From Phaeobacter porticola (GTDB lineage: Bacteria > Pseudomonadota > Alphaproteobacteria > Rhodobacterales > Rhodobacteraceae): a stretch of 64,000 nt of DNA. Each line of letters opens with the position of its first letter. The first letter of the stretch is position 1. Position numbers and translations under genes: made by a program. The stretch lies in the NCBI RefSeq assembly GCF_001888185.1, contig NZ_CP016365.1, positions 154,459 to 218,458 on the forward strand, given 5' to 3'. The notes below the pieces were generated by a model that was given only the letters and a program-made list of their open reading frames with translations, had not been told where the DNA came from and did no database searches. Below are positions 44,286 through 54,005 of the stretch, piece after piece.

Positions 44286-44768
44286 ATGGACCCCATCGGA
44301 TTTCAGGCACATGACCACAGTCACTGCATCAGCGACGGCATCGCCGTCGCGGACGCACATTGCCGCAAGCATGGATTGCAGTTCACGCCAGTGCGCCGCC
44401 GTGTTCTTGAAATTCTCTTGCAGGCTCACCGCGCCATGGGCGCCTATGATCTCTTGGACATCCTACGGACCGAAGGTTTGGGATCGCAGCCTCCGGTTGC
44501 CTATAGAGCCTTGGATTTTTTGGTAAAGAATGGCTTTGCCCATAAAATTGAACGGCTCAATGCCTTTGTCGCCTGTAGCCACTCCGGTGATGATCACACG
44601 CCGATTTTCATGATCTGCCGCAGTTGCAATATGGTCGCCGAAGCCCCGTCGCAGACCACCAAAGGCCGGTTGGGCGTCGCCGCACGCGAAACCGGATTTC
44701 TGATCGAGCGCACCGTCATGGAAGCAGAAGGGCTTTGCCCCAAATGCCAGAAGTCGGAGGCCGTATGA
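44286..44768 (+). CDS. zur: Zur, zinc-responsive Fur family repressor
   Basis: A 160-residue Fur-family protein: N-terminal winged helix (AHCRKHGLQFTPVRRRVLEILLQ) and a C-terminal dimerisation domain with two CxxC pairs (ICRSCN and LCPKCQ) for structural zinc. His residues in the N-terminal HDHSHC could add metal sites. The operon and Zur-box identify it as Zur rather than Fur. It overlaps znuC as ATGA. Confidence 0.94.
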   Translation: MDPIGFQAHDHSHCISDGIAVADAHCRKHGLQFTPVRRRVLEILLQAHRAMGAYDLLDILRTEGLGSQPPVAYRALDFLVKNGFAHKIERLNAFVACSHSGDDHTPIFMICRSCNMVAEAPSQTTKGRLGVAARETGFLIERTVMEAEGLCPKCQKSEAV

Positions 44769-45544
44769 GTCTCGTCACACTTGACAATGTCACGGTCCGT
44801 CACAATGCCAACCCTGTACTGCACAACGTAAATTTCTCAATTCAACCCGGTGAGATTGTCACAATTGTCGGTCCCAACGGGTCTGGAAAATCAACGTTTC
44901 TGCGTACGATCATTGGTGCCTTACGTCCCAATCACGGGACTGTCTCTCAGGCACCCGGACTGCGGATCGGATATGTTCCGCAAAAACTGCACATTGATCC
45001 CACGTTGCCGCTTACGGTTCGGCGTTTTCTAAGCCTGCCGTCCCCGGTAAACGGCGCCGCCGCAGGGCGCGCGCTAGAGCAAGCAGGTGCAGGCCAGTTG
45101 ATGAAACGGCAAATGACAGGCCTCTCAGGTGGTCAATTTCAACGGGTCCTTCTGGCCCGTGCGCTGCTTTGCGATCCCCAGCTGTTGATCCTGGACGAGG
45201 CAACACAAGGCCTGGATCAACCCGGGTCAGCGGCATTCTATCAGCAGATTGAGCAATTGCGCGGCAGCCTTGGTTGCGCCATCCTGATGGTAAGCCACGA
45301 GTTACATGTTGTTATGGCTGCTTCAGACCGGGTGATTTGCCTCAATGGACATATCTGCTGTGAAGGCGCTCCGGAACACGTGGCATCCGCACCGGAATAC
45401 CGCGCCTTGTTTGGAAGCGGCACTCAAGGTGCACTGGCCTTGTATCGCCACGAACACAATCACTCCCATGATCACAGCTGTGGTCATGACCACGCCCATG
45501 ACGCCCAACCGGCCAGCCCCGATTTGAACGGAACACGCACATGA
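44765..45544 (+). CDS. znuC: Zinc ABC transporter ATP-binding protein ZnuC
   Basis: A 259-residue ABC ATPase: Walker A VGPNGSGKSTFL, signature LSGGQFQRVLLARALL, Walker B LLILDEATQGLD, switch His in MVSHELHVV. The C-terminal tail has about ten His (YRHEHNHSHDHSCGHDHAHD), a likely zinc reservoir or sensor. It starts inside the zur stop (ATGA) and ends inside the znuB start. Confidence 0.94.
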   Translation: MSLVTLDNVTVRHNANPVLHNVNFSIQPGEIVTIVGPNGSGKSTFLRTIIGALRPNHGTVSQAPGLRIGYVPQKLHIDPTLPLTVRRFLSLPSPVNGAAAGRALEQAGAGQLMKRQMTGLSGGQFQRVLLARALLCDPQLLILDEATQGLDQPGSAAFYQQIEQLRGSLGCAILMVSHELHVVMAASDRVICLNGHICCEGAPEHVASAPEYRALFGSGTQGALALYRHEHNHSHDHSCGHDHAHDAQPASPDLNGTRT

Positions 45545-46338
45545 TGATCTTGGACAGCTTCCTGATCCGCGCCGCGCTTGCGGGTGTCGGTGTTGCCCTC
45601 GCTGCGGCACCCTTGGGCTGTTTTGTTGTCTGGCGGCGGATGGCCTATTTTGGAGATGCGACGGCACATGCCTCAATCCTGGGTATTGCCCTCGCCCTGA
45701 GCTTTGATACGTCGGTGTTTGTCGGCGTGCTTGCGATGGCGCTGATCATGGCAACCGTGGTATCCACCCTCAGCGGCCGTGGTTATGCCGTCGACACGTT
45801 GCTGGGCGTACTTGCGCATTCATCGCTGGCATTCGGTCTCGTGGCGGTCTCTTTCCTGCATGGGGTGCGACTAGACCTGATGGCCTATCTCTTTGGCGAT
45901 ATCCTCGCGGTTGGTGTCTCTGATTTGCTGGTTATCTGGGGTGGCGCGATTTTGGTCGTGGCGCTCTTGTGGTGGAGATGGTCCGCATTGTTGACTGCAA
46001 CCCTGAACCCGGACCTCGCCTATGCCGCCGGGATTGATCCCAAGCGTGAGCAGCTGGTTCTGACCCTAGCGCTTTCAGTCGTTGTGGCGGTCGCCATCAA
46101 GGTTGTCGGTGTTTTGTTGATTGCTGCCATGCTGATCATCCCCGCAGCCACTGCACGACCGTTTGCTGGAACACCGGAACGCATGACAGTCATCGCAGCG
46201 ATCACCGGCGGTGCATCTGCTCTAGGTGGACTACAGTTGGCCTTCATGTTTGACACGCCCACCGGTCCAACAATCGTATGTCTCGCAGCATGCCTATTCG
46301 CGCTATCAAGCCTCAAGCAGCTCTTTTACCGGGCCTGA
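45541..46338 (+). CDS. znuB: Zinc ABC transporter permease ZnuB
   Basis: A 265-residue ABC-3 permease with seven or eight membrane helices (CFVVWRRMAYFGDATAHASILGI is the family hallmark). It overlaps the znuC stop. A weak hairpin-like AAAGG/CCTT follows near 46380. The next gene is convergent. Confidence 0.94.
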   Translation: MMILDSFLIRAALAGVGVALAAAPLGCFVVWRRMAYFGDATAHASILGIALALSFDTSVFVGVLAMALIMATVVSTLSGRGYAVDTLLGVLAHSSLAFGLVAVSFLHGVRLDLMAYLFGDILAVGVSDLLVIWGGAILVVALLWWRWSALLTATLNPDLAYAAGIDPKREQLVLTLALSVVVAVAIKVVGVLLIAAMLIIPAATARPFAGTPERMTVIAAITGGASALGGLQLAFMFDTPTGPTIVCLAACLFALSSLKQLFYRA

Positions 46339-46473
46339 TGCCTGTCACGTAGGACAACCAGCACGCACCAACACAACGAAAAGGTTGGTCCTTCTAACTT
46401 TAGAAAAGACGCCATAGGCCTATTCGACACCGCATGACCATGGCCCCACTGTCAGCCCGCCGTGCTGTTCAGT

Positions 46474-48753
46474 TCAGGTCCCGGTTTTTAACAACGGGCC
46501 ACAATCCACCCATTTGCTGACCGCGTCGAGCAATGCTCTCTTGTTGATCGGTTTGCTTAAGAAGTCATCCATACCAGCAGCCAAGCATTCTTCCCGGTGG
46601 GACTGCAAGGCGTTGGCCGTTAGGGCAACGATCGGACACCGCACGCGCCCCATATCCTGCTCAAGCTGGCGAATCTCAACCGTGGCATCAATACCATCTT
46701 TGACCGGCATCATCATATCCATCAGCACGATGTCAGGATGGTGTTCCTGAAAAAGAGATACTGCTTCCTCACCATTGGCCGCAATCAAGACCTCAATTGG
46801 GGCAGCCTTCAGCATACGCGTGACCACCAGCTGATTGGTACGGTTATCCTCTGCGAGCAACAGTTTCACCCGCGGAATATTGTCGGCGTGACTGACCACC
46901 ACCTCAACCGTCTGGTGAGCTTCATCAGGCAGTCGCTCTAGCACGCGGCCTATGACCGACCGGAGCTGCGCCGCGCGTAGCGGCTTCAACGCGACCTCAC
47001 ACTGGCCCAGATGCTCGCGCGTTTCACGGTCAATGGTGTTTTCAACAGACGACAGAATCACGATAGGTAAGCTGTGGTATTCTGGGATCTCGCGAATCTT
47101 CTGGGCCAGTTCTTTCCCGTCCATACCCGGCATCTGAAAGTCCTGGAGAACAACGTCGAAACATATGTCATCGTGGCGCGCATCCAGCAGGATTTCCAAC
47201 GCTTGATGTGCGGATCCAGCCGCAATGCTCTGCACACCCCAGGTTGCCAACCGCTCCGTCAGGATGACTCGATTCAGCTCCAGATCGTCAACAACCAGCG
47301 CACGCAATCCGTTGAAATCGCGTTCATCATAGGATCTCTTCGGCTGACATGGGCGGTTCTTCAGGGGTAAATCAATAGAAAAGACCGACCCCTTGCCCAG
47401 TTCCGATTGCACCGAGATCCGACCACCCATCAACGCCAGCAACCGCGTTGATATTGCAAGGCCAAGCCCGGTGCCCTCGAAATTACGGGTGGCAGCACCA
47501 TCAGCCTGTTCAAAAGCATTAAAGATACGATCAAGGCGATCGTCCGGAATCCCAGCTCCGGTATCGGTCACTGAGATTCGCAGATCTGTCTGCCCGTCGC
47601 GCGATTGACCAGACACCTCAATATAAACATAGCCTTTGGCCGTGAACTTGACTGCATTACCGGCAACATTCGTCAGAATTTGGCGAATGCGCCCAACATC
47701 ACCATCGTAGCTCTCCGGCAGATTGGGGTCGTAGCGTAGCGTGACTTCGACATTCTTTTCCGCAGCTTTTGGTGATAGCAGGGTCACCACATCTTCAATA
47801 GCTGTCTGCAGATTAAAGGGCTCGCGCTCCAGCTCTACCTTGCCGGCTTCGATCTTGGAAAAGTTTAAGATGTCATTGATGATTGTTAGCAGCGCTGATC
47901 CGGACTTTGAAATCGTCTCCGCATACATCGTCTGATCTTCGTCAAGATCCGTTTCTAGAATCAGTTCTGCCATGCCAATGACACCATTCATCGGCGTGCG
48001 GATTTCGTGAGACATATTCGCGAGAAATTCTGACTTGGCACGATTGGCGATATCGGCTGATTTCCTCGCCTGTTCCAGCGCGTATTCACGCTCGTCCCGT
48101 TCATCAAACGTATCCTCAAGCACGCCAACCGAAAAATTCAGTGCCCGAAACTCACGTGAGGCGAACCAAGGCAGAGGCACCCGACGGTGCGACAGTCCGG
48201 CAATTGCATCGGACATGCGCTGATGGATCAATTGTAGCGGCCGCAGTGCGAGAACAGTCACCAGAATCAAAACCAAGAGAGACAGCAACGACACCGCGAC
48301 CACTGTCCACATGATAGTCTGGCTGACCTTGTCCTGAACCATGGCCTGACCCTCACGGGTGGACCAATGCACAATCATGTGGCCAAAATCGAACCCATCC
48401 AGCGTGATGGGCCGATCGTACATCACAAAGTCATCCGGCCCGATCTGATCAGTCCCGCCTGCTTCGGCAATTGGGGTGCCTTCGCTGCTTTGTATCTGGA
48501 TCTTCAGCAGTTTTGGATTGCGGGCAATCGCTTCGATCAGCCCAGTTTCCAGCACTGGCACATCCTCGACAATGATCGATTCCAGCATGAGCCCACTTAG
48601 CAGCGAAATTGTCAGCTCAGCCTGTTCTTTCAACTGAGCTTGCAAATTACGGGTCTCATAGCGTCGTGCAACATCGCCTATCGCCGCCGCCACCAGCAAA
48701 GCTGCCAGCGACAATGACAATACGATCTGAAAGAGTATGCCCGTACGTTTCAT
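46474..48753 (-). CDS. Hybrid sensor histidine kinase with two receiver domains
   Basis: A 759-residue membrane kinase. Two helices (7-25 and 146-168) flank a periplasmic domain of about 120 residues, then HisKA with phospho-His249 ([11 protein letters not shown]), HATPase ([28 protein letters not shown]), and receivers with Asp538 ([12 protein letters not shown]) and Asp679 ([12 protein letters not shown]). No HPt or DNA-binding domain is present, so a separate HPt and regulator are needed. It lies 20 bases after the PhnD-like gene on the same strand and likely reads out that protein's ligand state. Confidence 0.94.
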   Translation of the reverse strand: MKRTGILFQIVLSLSLAALLVAAAIGDVARRYETRNLQAQLKEQAELTISLLSGLMLESIIVEDVPVLETGLIEAIARNPKLLKIQIQSSEGTPIAEAGGTDQIGPDDFVMYDRPITLDGFDFGHMIVHWSTREGQAMVQDKVSQTIMWTVVAVSLLSLLVLILVTVLALRPLQLIHQRMSDAIAGLSHRRVPLPWFASREFRALNFSVGVLEDTFDERDEREYALEQARKSADIANRAKSEFLANMSHEIRTPMNGVIGMAELILETDLDEDQTMYAETISKSGSALLTIINDILNFSKIEAGKVELEREPFNLQTAIEDVVTLLSPKAAEKNVEVTLRYDPNLPESYDGDVGRIRQILTNVAGNAVKFTAKGYVYIEVSGQSRDGQTDLRISVTDTGAGIPDDRLDRIFNAFEQADGAATRNFEGTGLGLAISTRLLALMGGRISVQSELGKGSVFSIDLPLKNRPCQPKRSYDERDFNGLRALVVDDLELNRVILTERLATWGVQSIAAGSAHQALEILLDARHDDICFDVVLQDFQMPGMDGKELAQKIREIPEYHSLPIVILSSVENTIDRETREHLGQCEVALKPLRAAQLRSVIGRVLERLPDEAHQTVEVVVSHADNIPRVKLLLAEDNRTNQLVVTRMLKAAPIEVLIAANGEEAVSLFQEHHPDIVLMDMMMPVKDGIDATVEIRQLEQDMGRVRCPIVALTANALQSHREECLAAGMDDFLSKPINKRALLDAVSKWVDCGPLLKTGT

Positions 48754-48773
48754 AAATGCCCTCGGAGACGACG

Positions 48774-49655
48774 CTAAAATGCCTGGCTTTGTTCCATTGC
48801 ATCGCGGATCAGGTCGTAGTCGGAATCGGCACCCTGAAGAAAGCCGTTTTTGGATACCCGACGCACGATTTCTTCGTTGTCAGAGGACAGCATGATCTGG
48901 CGCATGGCCAATAGCACGTCCTCCGGCAAGTTGGAGGATGCAAGCCAGGGTTTTGTAACATTGTCGAAACTCGCTAATACGCGAATCGGTACACCTTTGG
49001 CGATGAGCTTCTTGTAAGTGCTTTCTTTCAACGCCCCTGCGGTGAATTTCCCGGCACCTACAGCCTCACCCACAAGATCATGACGACCGAGGTACTCGTA
49101 AGTATGTAGATCCTTGCTATCGATTCCTGCCTCTAGCAGGTGGCTTTGGGCGAGATAGCGCCCAATCGTCGACAGTTCGTCGCCAAAGGCGAAACTGAGA
49201 CCCGCGAGATCGGACAATTTAGTGATCGTACTATCGCGATGTACTACGATCACGCCTTGAAACCGCTTGCTCCCCTTCTTTGACTCCATCGCAACAATCT
49301 GGACCTGCGGGTTCTGTTTCATCACGTGGATATATGACGCCGGACCAAACCGGGCGAAATCAACCTCACCATTGGCAAGTTGGTCGATACCCTCTTGATA
49401 TTCCTTGGCAACTGTCATGCGAATAACAACTTTTTCATCCAGTACTTCGCCCAAACGATTGGATAGGAACGTCAGAAAAGGTCGGTATTTCTTGACCGTG
49501 ACAGTGGGCTTATCCGCCGCATAGGTTCCGAAGGTCAGAGTAATATCAGCGCGCGCTTCTAGCGGTGTCAGCAGCATCAGCAAGCACAGAGAAAGAACGG
49601 ACCACAGGCGAAGAACACCCAGGGTTCCAATGGGATATCTCGCGCCGTTGAGCAT
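48774..49655 (-). CDS. PhnD-like periplasmic phosphate/phosphonate/phosphite-type binding protein
   Basis: A 293-residue protein with an N-terminal signal helix ([21 protein letters not shown]) and a PhnD-type binding fold: [30 protein letters not shown], then [16 protein letters not shown] and [17 protein letters not shown]. The family binds phosphonates, phosphite or other small anions. GGAG before the ATG at 49655 sets the start. No ABC permease is adjacent. It is followed directly by a hybrid kinase, so it is more likely a sensory subunit than a transporter part. Confidence 0.88.
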   Translation of the reverse strand: MLNGARYPIGTLGVLRLWSVLSLCLLMLLTPLEARADITLTFGTYAADKPTVTVKKYRPFLTFLSNRLGEVLDEKVVIRMTVAKEYQEGIDQLANGEVDFARFGPASYIHVMKQNPQVQIVAMESKKGSKRFQGVIVVHRDSTITKLSDLAGLSFAFGDELSTIGRYLAQSHLLEAGIDSKDLHTYEYLGRHDLVGEAVGAGKFTAGALKESTYKKLIAKGVPIRVLASFDNVTKPWLASSNLPEDVLLAMRQIMLSSDNEEIVRRVSKNGFLQGADSDYDLIRDAMEQSQAF

Positions 49656-49881
49656 CGTCGTCTCCTGTCTGAACCCGGTTGATGCCGAGTCAATGAATGC
49701 GTGCATCTGTTTACCCTGAATAGTGAGAAAATTTGGTTAAGTGGTACTGAATATTATAAATAATTTTATGACTCACCCTAAAGCATGACAGCAATATTAA
49801 CCTTTCAGTAACGATTTCAGCGCTCTTTTATAAAATTCATCGAAAATTTGAAGATCGGGCACCGCCCCGACAGGACCTCTC
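49656..49881. promoter_or_regulatory. Divergent region between the PhnD-like gene and the fusion gene
   Basis: This 226-base gap is AT-rich (49735-49800, with ATTATAAATAATTTTATGA). TTTCAG occurs at 49803-49808 and again at 49814-49819, exactly 11 bases apart, the spacing of a PhoB-type direct repeat, though the sequence is a poor match. TATAAA at 49829-49834 is a possible -10 element for the fusion gene. Confidence 0.4.
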
Positions 49882-52800
49882 GTGATAGCAAACCGCACTC
49901 GTTCCCGCTCACCCCTCTCCCGCCTTCTGTTCGCGGTCATATTGACGTCAGGGGGTGTCCCCGCCACGGCCTGGGCGATCCCATCGCCAGAACTGGTGAT
50001 TGGGTCGGTCTCGTCCCTGTCGCAGGTGCTTGCCGTTGGAATCGCCATGGTCTCGGGCCTTGGCGCCGTTGTGGCAGCCAAACTGGGTTTTCAGCCGAAA
50101 AAAGGCGCACAGACGAAACGCTATCCCGTGCGGTTAATCGCCGGACTTGTTTTAGTGGCATCAATGCTCGCCCTGTCGAACTACTGGCAATACAGCAGCC
50201 AGCAAGCTGCTGAACAATCCCGTCTGCAAGCCACATTGGTTCGCCCCGCGCAGTTTGCCGGCACCAAGATCAAAGATGCAACACTGAAAGAGACCAGCTT
50301 CACACGCCAGTCGGACCACCCGCTTGCGATGTCGACTGTTGACGCAGCTGCTGCGCTAGAAGATGGCGAAACACTGTTCTACGATATCCGTGAGACCGGA
50401 GAAAACGCTATGGGGTCCCTGCCCGGTTCGACCCACATCCGCTTTCCCGACTTTCTTCAAAGCCGTCCAGTACAGCCGGGACAGAAAGTTGTTCTCTTCT
50501 GTCATAACGGCAACCGGAGTTCTGAAACCTGCGCCAAACTGGCAGCAATGGGTATCGACTGCAGCTTTATCGCAGGCGGTATCGAAAAATGGATCGTCGA
50601 GGGGCGTGATTTTTCAGACAAAGACGTCAAGACGCTCTCGGACCTGCGGGCCATCCCTGACTATCCAGGCCGGGATGTGTTGCTCAGTACTGCTGACTTT
50701 ACTGAGCTGACAAATTCTGAAGATCTGCAAATCGTGGACACACGGTATCCTGGTGACTTTGACGCCGGCCATCTGCCCGATGCGGTCAATATTCCGATCC
50801 GCAAGATGACCACCGCAGATTTGATGCAGCGCATCAGTGAACTGGACCCGACCAAACCAACGATCGCGGCCTGCTATGACCGTCGCAGCTGCTTCATGAG
50901 CCAGGTACTGGGGCTGGAATTGGCACAAAAGGGCTTTGATTTCCGGGGACGTTATACGCTGCCTTGGGAGTATTTTATCGCCCCCAAACCCAAACCACAT
51001 GTTCAGGCCTGGCTGGCAGATCAACAAAGTGGTCTTTGGGACAAAGCGATCACCGCATTGGCAGCTGCGCTGCTTTGGGTGCACGCACACAGCCATATCC
51101 TGCTGGGCCTTTTTGTGCTGTCTCTGGTCACCAGAATTCTGATCCTGCCAGTTGCACTGAAATCTGAACGGGATCAGATCACCACCAATAACACCGCCGA
51201 CGAGATGAAAGCCCTGAAAGACAGGCTTGCTGATGATCCGGTGCGCAAGGCGCGCGCGGTGCAGGCCTTTTATGCCGACAAGGGGTTAACGCCCATGAAG
51301 AACCTCACCGCGCTATTGTTCCTGCCGGTGATGATGCTGGGGGTTTCTGCCGCACAGGAGGCCAGCACCAGCCTGCAAACGCCGTTCTTGTGGATGACAG
51401 ATCTTGGCCTGCCAGATCCGCTGTTCATCATGCCCATGGTGTTCACTGCGCTGGCAGCTATCTACTTGCTCTGGGCGGTGGCCAAGACGCGCCGACAAGC
51501 ACTGTTGTGGATGTTGCTTGGTGTGCCTGCACTCTTTGCAATGGTCTTTGGCCTCTCCGGAGCCGCAAATGCCTATCTTTGCTTCAGCCTGTCGCTATTG
51601 CTGGTTCAGCGCGCCTATGTCACTGGGATGCATAGCAAACTGGCAGAAAGCCTATCGTTACGGGTGCACAAACGCGCGCTGGCCAAGCTGCCACACGGCG
51701 TGATCCCGATGGGCTATACCGAGGAGCTCTCGGATGCCGGCAACAAAGCGCTGCGCCTATCGATCTTGAAAAACGCAGGCCTGCCAGTGCCAGGTGGCGT
51801 CATCGTGCGCTCTGACGCCATTCAGGACTATCGCGCCATGTCCGACGGGCAAAAGGACACTTTTGCGGCGCGTGTCTTCAAACTGGCCGGTGGCAAACCC
51901 GTCGCTGTGCGCTCCTCTGCGAGCAATGAGGACGGCGCAGATCAGAGCTTTGCCGGAGTATTTGAATCCGTTCTGGACGTCACTGCCGACACCATGCGCG
52001 CGGCGCTGGACGAGGTGGTGACCAGTTTCTCTTCTGAGCGTGCCGCAAGCTATTCTGATGCGGGCGACAGCCGCGATCAGGGTAATATCGTGGTGCAGGA
52101 AATGGTGCAGGCCGACTACGCAGGCGTTCTGTTTACCCAGGATCCCATGGCACCTGGTATGGTGATGGTCGAATGGGTCGAAGGCTGTGGCGACGACCTC
52201 GTTTCAGGCCGGGTCACCCCGACGTCTCTGCGCTTTGGCCGCTATTCCGGCCTCCCTGGAGAGGAAGATCAGGACGACACGCTGGATCTTGCGCCCCTCC
52301 TCACGCTTGGCAAACAGATTGAGGAGACTTTTGGGTGCCCGCAGGATGTTGAATGGGCCTATGCCGACGGCCAATTCCAGATCGTTCAGAGTCGCGACAT
52401 CACGACGCTGGCGCTCGGGTCCGAGATTGAGCGTGCGCGGCTGGCGGAATGGCGTGGTGTCCTGGACCACTACAAAGACGCGGATCCCGACCAACCCCTA
52501 TTGGAACAGGACGAGATGTCCGAAGTGCTACCGCGCCCCACACCGATATCGTTCTCTCTGATGGGCAGCCTTTGGGCGCCCGGCGGCAGCGTCGATTTGG
52601 CCTGCCGTGCGCTCGCCGTGCCGTACAACCTGCCTGAAGGTCGTGCAGGTCACCTGGTGAATCTTTTTGGTAAAACTTATGTTGATGTTGGCCTCAAAGA
52701 TCAGATGACGCTGAAGCTGACAACATCCAAGGCGAAACAGCTGCGCAAGCAGGCGCGGCCGATGATCACCCAATTCCGCGAGGAGGTTCTGGCGGCTCTC

Positions 52801-53907
52801 ACTGATCAGCTCGCCTTCTGGCAGGCCGTTGACTATGCGGCCCTGCCCCGCGCCAAACAGTTGGAGGCGATCACAACCCTGCGTGATCTCTTTGTCACCG
52901 ACATCTATGTTGAGGCTGAGAAGGTGAATATCATCGCAGGCTTCACAATGGGCGAAGCGAGCGCCGCTGCCGCTGGCGATCCAACCCTGCGTGCACATTT
53001 GATGCACGCCGAATTGCCTCATGCGCCTTGTAGCCTGCTGTCCGCCTGCACTGGTCCCGCAGCGGATGCACAGGCGCAAGCCATGATGGGTCATCGCTCC
53101 ATCTTCGACTATGAGCTCTCGACCCCCCGTTATTCAGAGGCCCCAAGCCTGTTGTCTTCTCTGCTCCACAGCTCGGTCGCGCCAATCACCGGCAGCGCGG
53201 CTACCCCTGCGAACCTACCGGATGACCTGCGCGAAACTCTTGATCTGGCAATCGCTTATCAGGACCTAAAGGAACAGGCCAAGCACGAGGCCCTACGGGT
53301 TCTGGCCGAACTGCGCCGTGCGCTTCTGGCGCTGGCGGCGCAGACCGGGCTGGACGACCTGGTATTCTACCTCACTATGGACGATGTCCTGTTGGGCAAT
53401 TGGGAGCAACCTGCCCTGATGAAGATCAAGGCTGAGACCAACAAAGCGCATGAAGATCTGCGCAAGGCGTCTGCCCCGACCAATGTCACTCTGACCTTGC
53501 GTGATTGCGAATTGCTGTCGCTGGGGGCTCAGGCTGGGTCTGGAGGTGGCAGTCTTGGCGGCACCTGTGTCGCGGGCAGCGGTACTGTCACTGCACGGAT
53601 TTTCTGGGTCGAGGATGAAACCGCCATCGGGCCGGAGGTCTTTGACGGGTTTCAAGACGGCGACATCCTGGCCTGCCGCATGATCAACCCCGCATGGCTG
53701 CCCTATGTGCAGCGCTCTGGTGCCGTCCTGAGCGAGGTTGGTGGCTGGCTCAGCCATATGGCCATTGTTGCCCGCGAAAAGGACATCCTGATGCTGGTCG
53801 CATGCAAGGGTCTGGATCAACTGGCCCGTGGAGAACAGATTACCGTCGGGGACGACGGCTCCATCACCACGGCAGAAGCACCGGGTCTCAGAGTGGTCTC
53901 CGCCTAA
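49882..53907 (+). CDS. Fusion protein: membrane anchor, two rhodanese domains, YidC/Oxa1-like core, ATP-grasp dikinase with phosphohistidine domain
   Basis: A 1341-residue protein starting at a GTG with AGGA six bases upstream. Order: signal-like helix (15-32), a second hydrophobic stretch (36-66), a Lys-rich loop, a third helix (83-99); rhodanese 1 (151-242) with Cys207 in CHNGNR; rhodanese 2 (268-366) with Cys331 in CYDRRS; a YidC-like core (386-580) with LVTRILILPVALK and PFLWMTDLGLPDP; ATP-grasp (610-840) with VAVRSSASNEDG and VQSRDIT; a middle domain (870-1195); and a swivelling domain with His1292 in GGWLSHMAIVARE. No PEP/pyruvate barrel is present, so the last part is laid out like rifampicin phosphotransferase. 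Membrane count predicts periplasmic rhodaneses and a cytoplasmic dikinase. Function unknown. Confidence 0.93.
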   Translation: MIANRTRSRSPLSRLLFAVILTSGGVPATAWAIPSPELVIGSVSSLSQVLAVGIAMVSGLGAVVAAKLGFQPKKGAQTKRYPVRLIAGLVLVASMLALSNYWQYSSQQAAEQSRLQATLVRPAQFAGTKIKDATLKETSFTRQSDHPLAMSTVDAAAALEDGETLFYDIRETGENAMGSLPGSTHIRFPDFLQSRPVQPGQKVVLFCHNGNRSSETCAKLAAMGIDCSFIAGGIEKWIVEGRDFSDKDVKTLSDLRAIPDYPGRDVLLSTADFTELTNSEDLQIVDTRYPGDFDAGHLPDAVNIPIRKMTTADLMQRISELDPTKPTIAACYDRRSCFMSQVLGLELAQKGFDFRGRYTLPWEYFIAPKPKPHVQAWLADQQSGLWDKAITALAAALLWVHAHSHILLGLFVLSLVTRILILPVALKSERDQITTNNTADEMKALKDRLADDPVRKARAVQAFYADKGLTPMKNLTALLFLPVMMLGVSAAQEASTSLQTPFLWMTDLGLPDPLFIMPMVFTALAAIYLLWAVAKTRRQALLWMLLGVPALFAMVFGLSGAANAYLCFSLSLLLVQRAYVTGMHSKLAESLSLRVHKRALAKLPHGVIPMGYTEELSDAGNKALRLSILKNAGLPVPGGVIVRSDAIQDYRAMSDGQKDTFAARVFKLAGGKPVAVRSSASNEDGADQSFAGVFESVLDVTADTMRAALDEVVTSFSSERAASYSDAGDSRDQGNIVVQEMVQADYAGVLFTQDPMAPGMVMVEWVEGCGDDLVSGRVTPTSLRFGRYSGLPGEEDQDDTLDLAPLLTLGKQIEETFGCPQDVEWAYADGQFQIVQSRDITTLALGSEIERARLAEWRGVLDHYKDADPDQPLLEQDEMSEVLPRPTPISFSLMGSLWAPGGSVDLACRALAVPYNLPEGRAGHLVNLFGKTYVDVGLKDQMTLKLTTSKAKQLRKQARPMITQFREEVLAALTDQLAFWQAVDYAALPRAKQLEAITTLRDLFVTDIYVEAEKVNIIAGFTMGEASAAAAGDPTLRAHLMHAELPHAPCSLLSACTGPAADAQAQAMMGHRSIFDYELSTPRYSEAPSLLSSLLHSSVAPITGSAATPANLPDDLRETLDLAIAYQDLKEQAKHEALRVLAELRRALLALAAQTGLDDLVFYLTMDDVLLGNWEQPALMKIKAETNKAHEDLRKASAPTNVTLTLRDCELLSLGAQAGSGGGSLGGTCVAGSGTVTARIFWVEDETAIGPEVFDGFQDGDILACRMINPAWLPYVQRSGAVLSEVGGWLSHMAIVAREKDILMLVACKGLDQLARGEQITVGDDGSITTAEAPGLRVVSA

Positions 53908-53919
53908 GGCATAAGGGTG

Positions 53920-53953
53920 CCCTGTCTCTGCCGGATCACCGGCGGGGGCAGGG
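53920..53953 (+). terminator. Long hairpin after the fusion gene
   Basis: Arms of 15 bases (53920-53934 and 53939-53953) pair throughout with three G-U pairs around a loop ATCA. The next bases are AAACAAATGTT, so no U-tract. It probably terminates or stabilises the fusion mRNA, 12 bases after the stop codon. Confidence 0.65.
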
Positions 53954-54005
53954 AAACAAATGTTCTGTCTTGCATTTTTTCGTACATGTGGTCTGAACTC
54001 AGCCG

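Noticed and set aside
46339..46473. Possible terminator after znuB (AAAGG-TTGGT-CCTT near 46380)
   Set aside because: The stem is only four or five pairs and no T-run follows.
51037..51630. Reading the membrane part as the housekeeping YidC
   Set aside because: It lacks the normal P1 domain and gene context (rpmH, rnpA, mnmE) and is fused to other domains.
51700..53907. Calling the C-terminal half PEP synthase or pyruvate phosphate dikinase
   Set aside because: The PEP/pyruvate-binding barrel that follows the phospho-His domain in those enzymes is absent.
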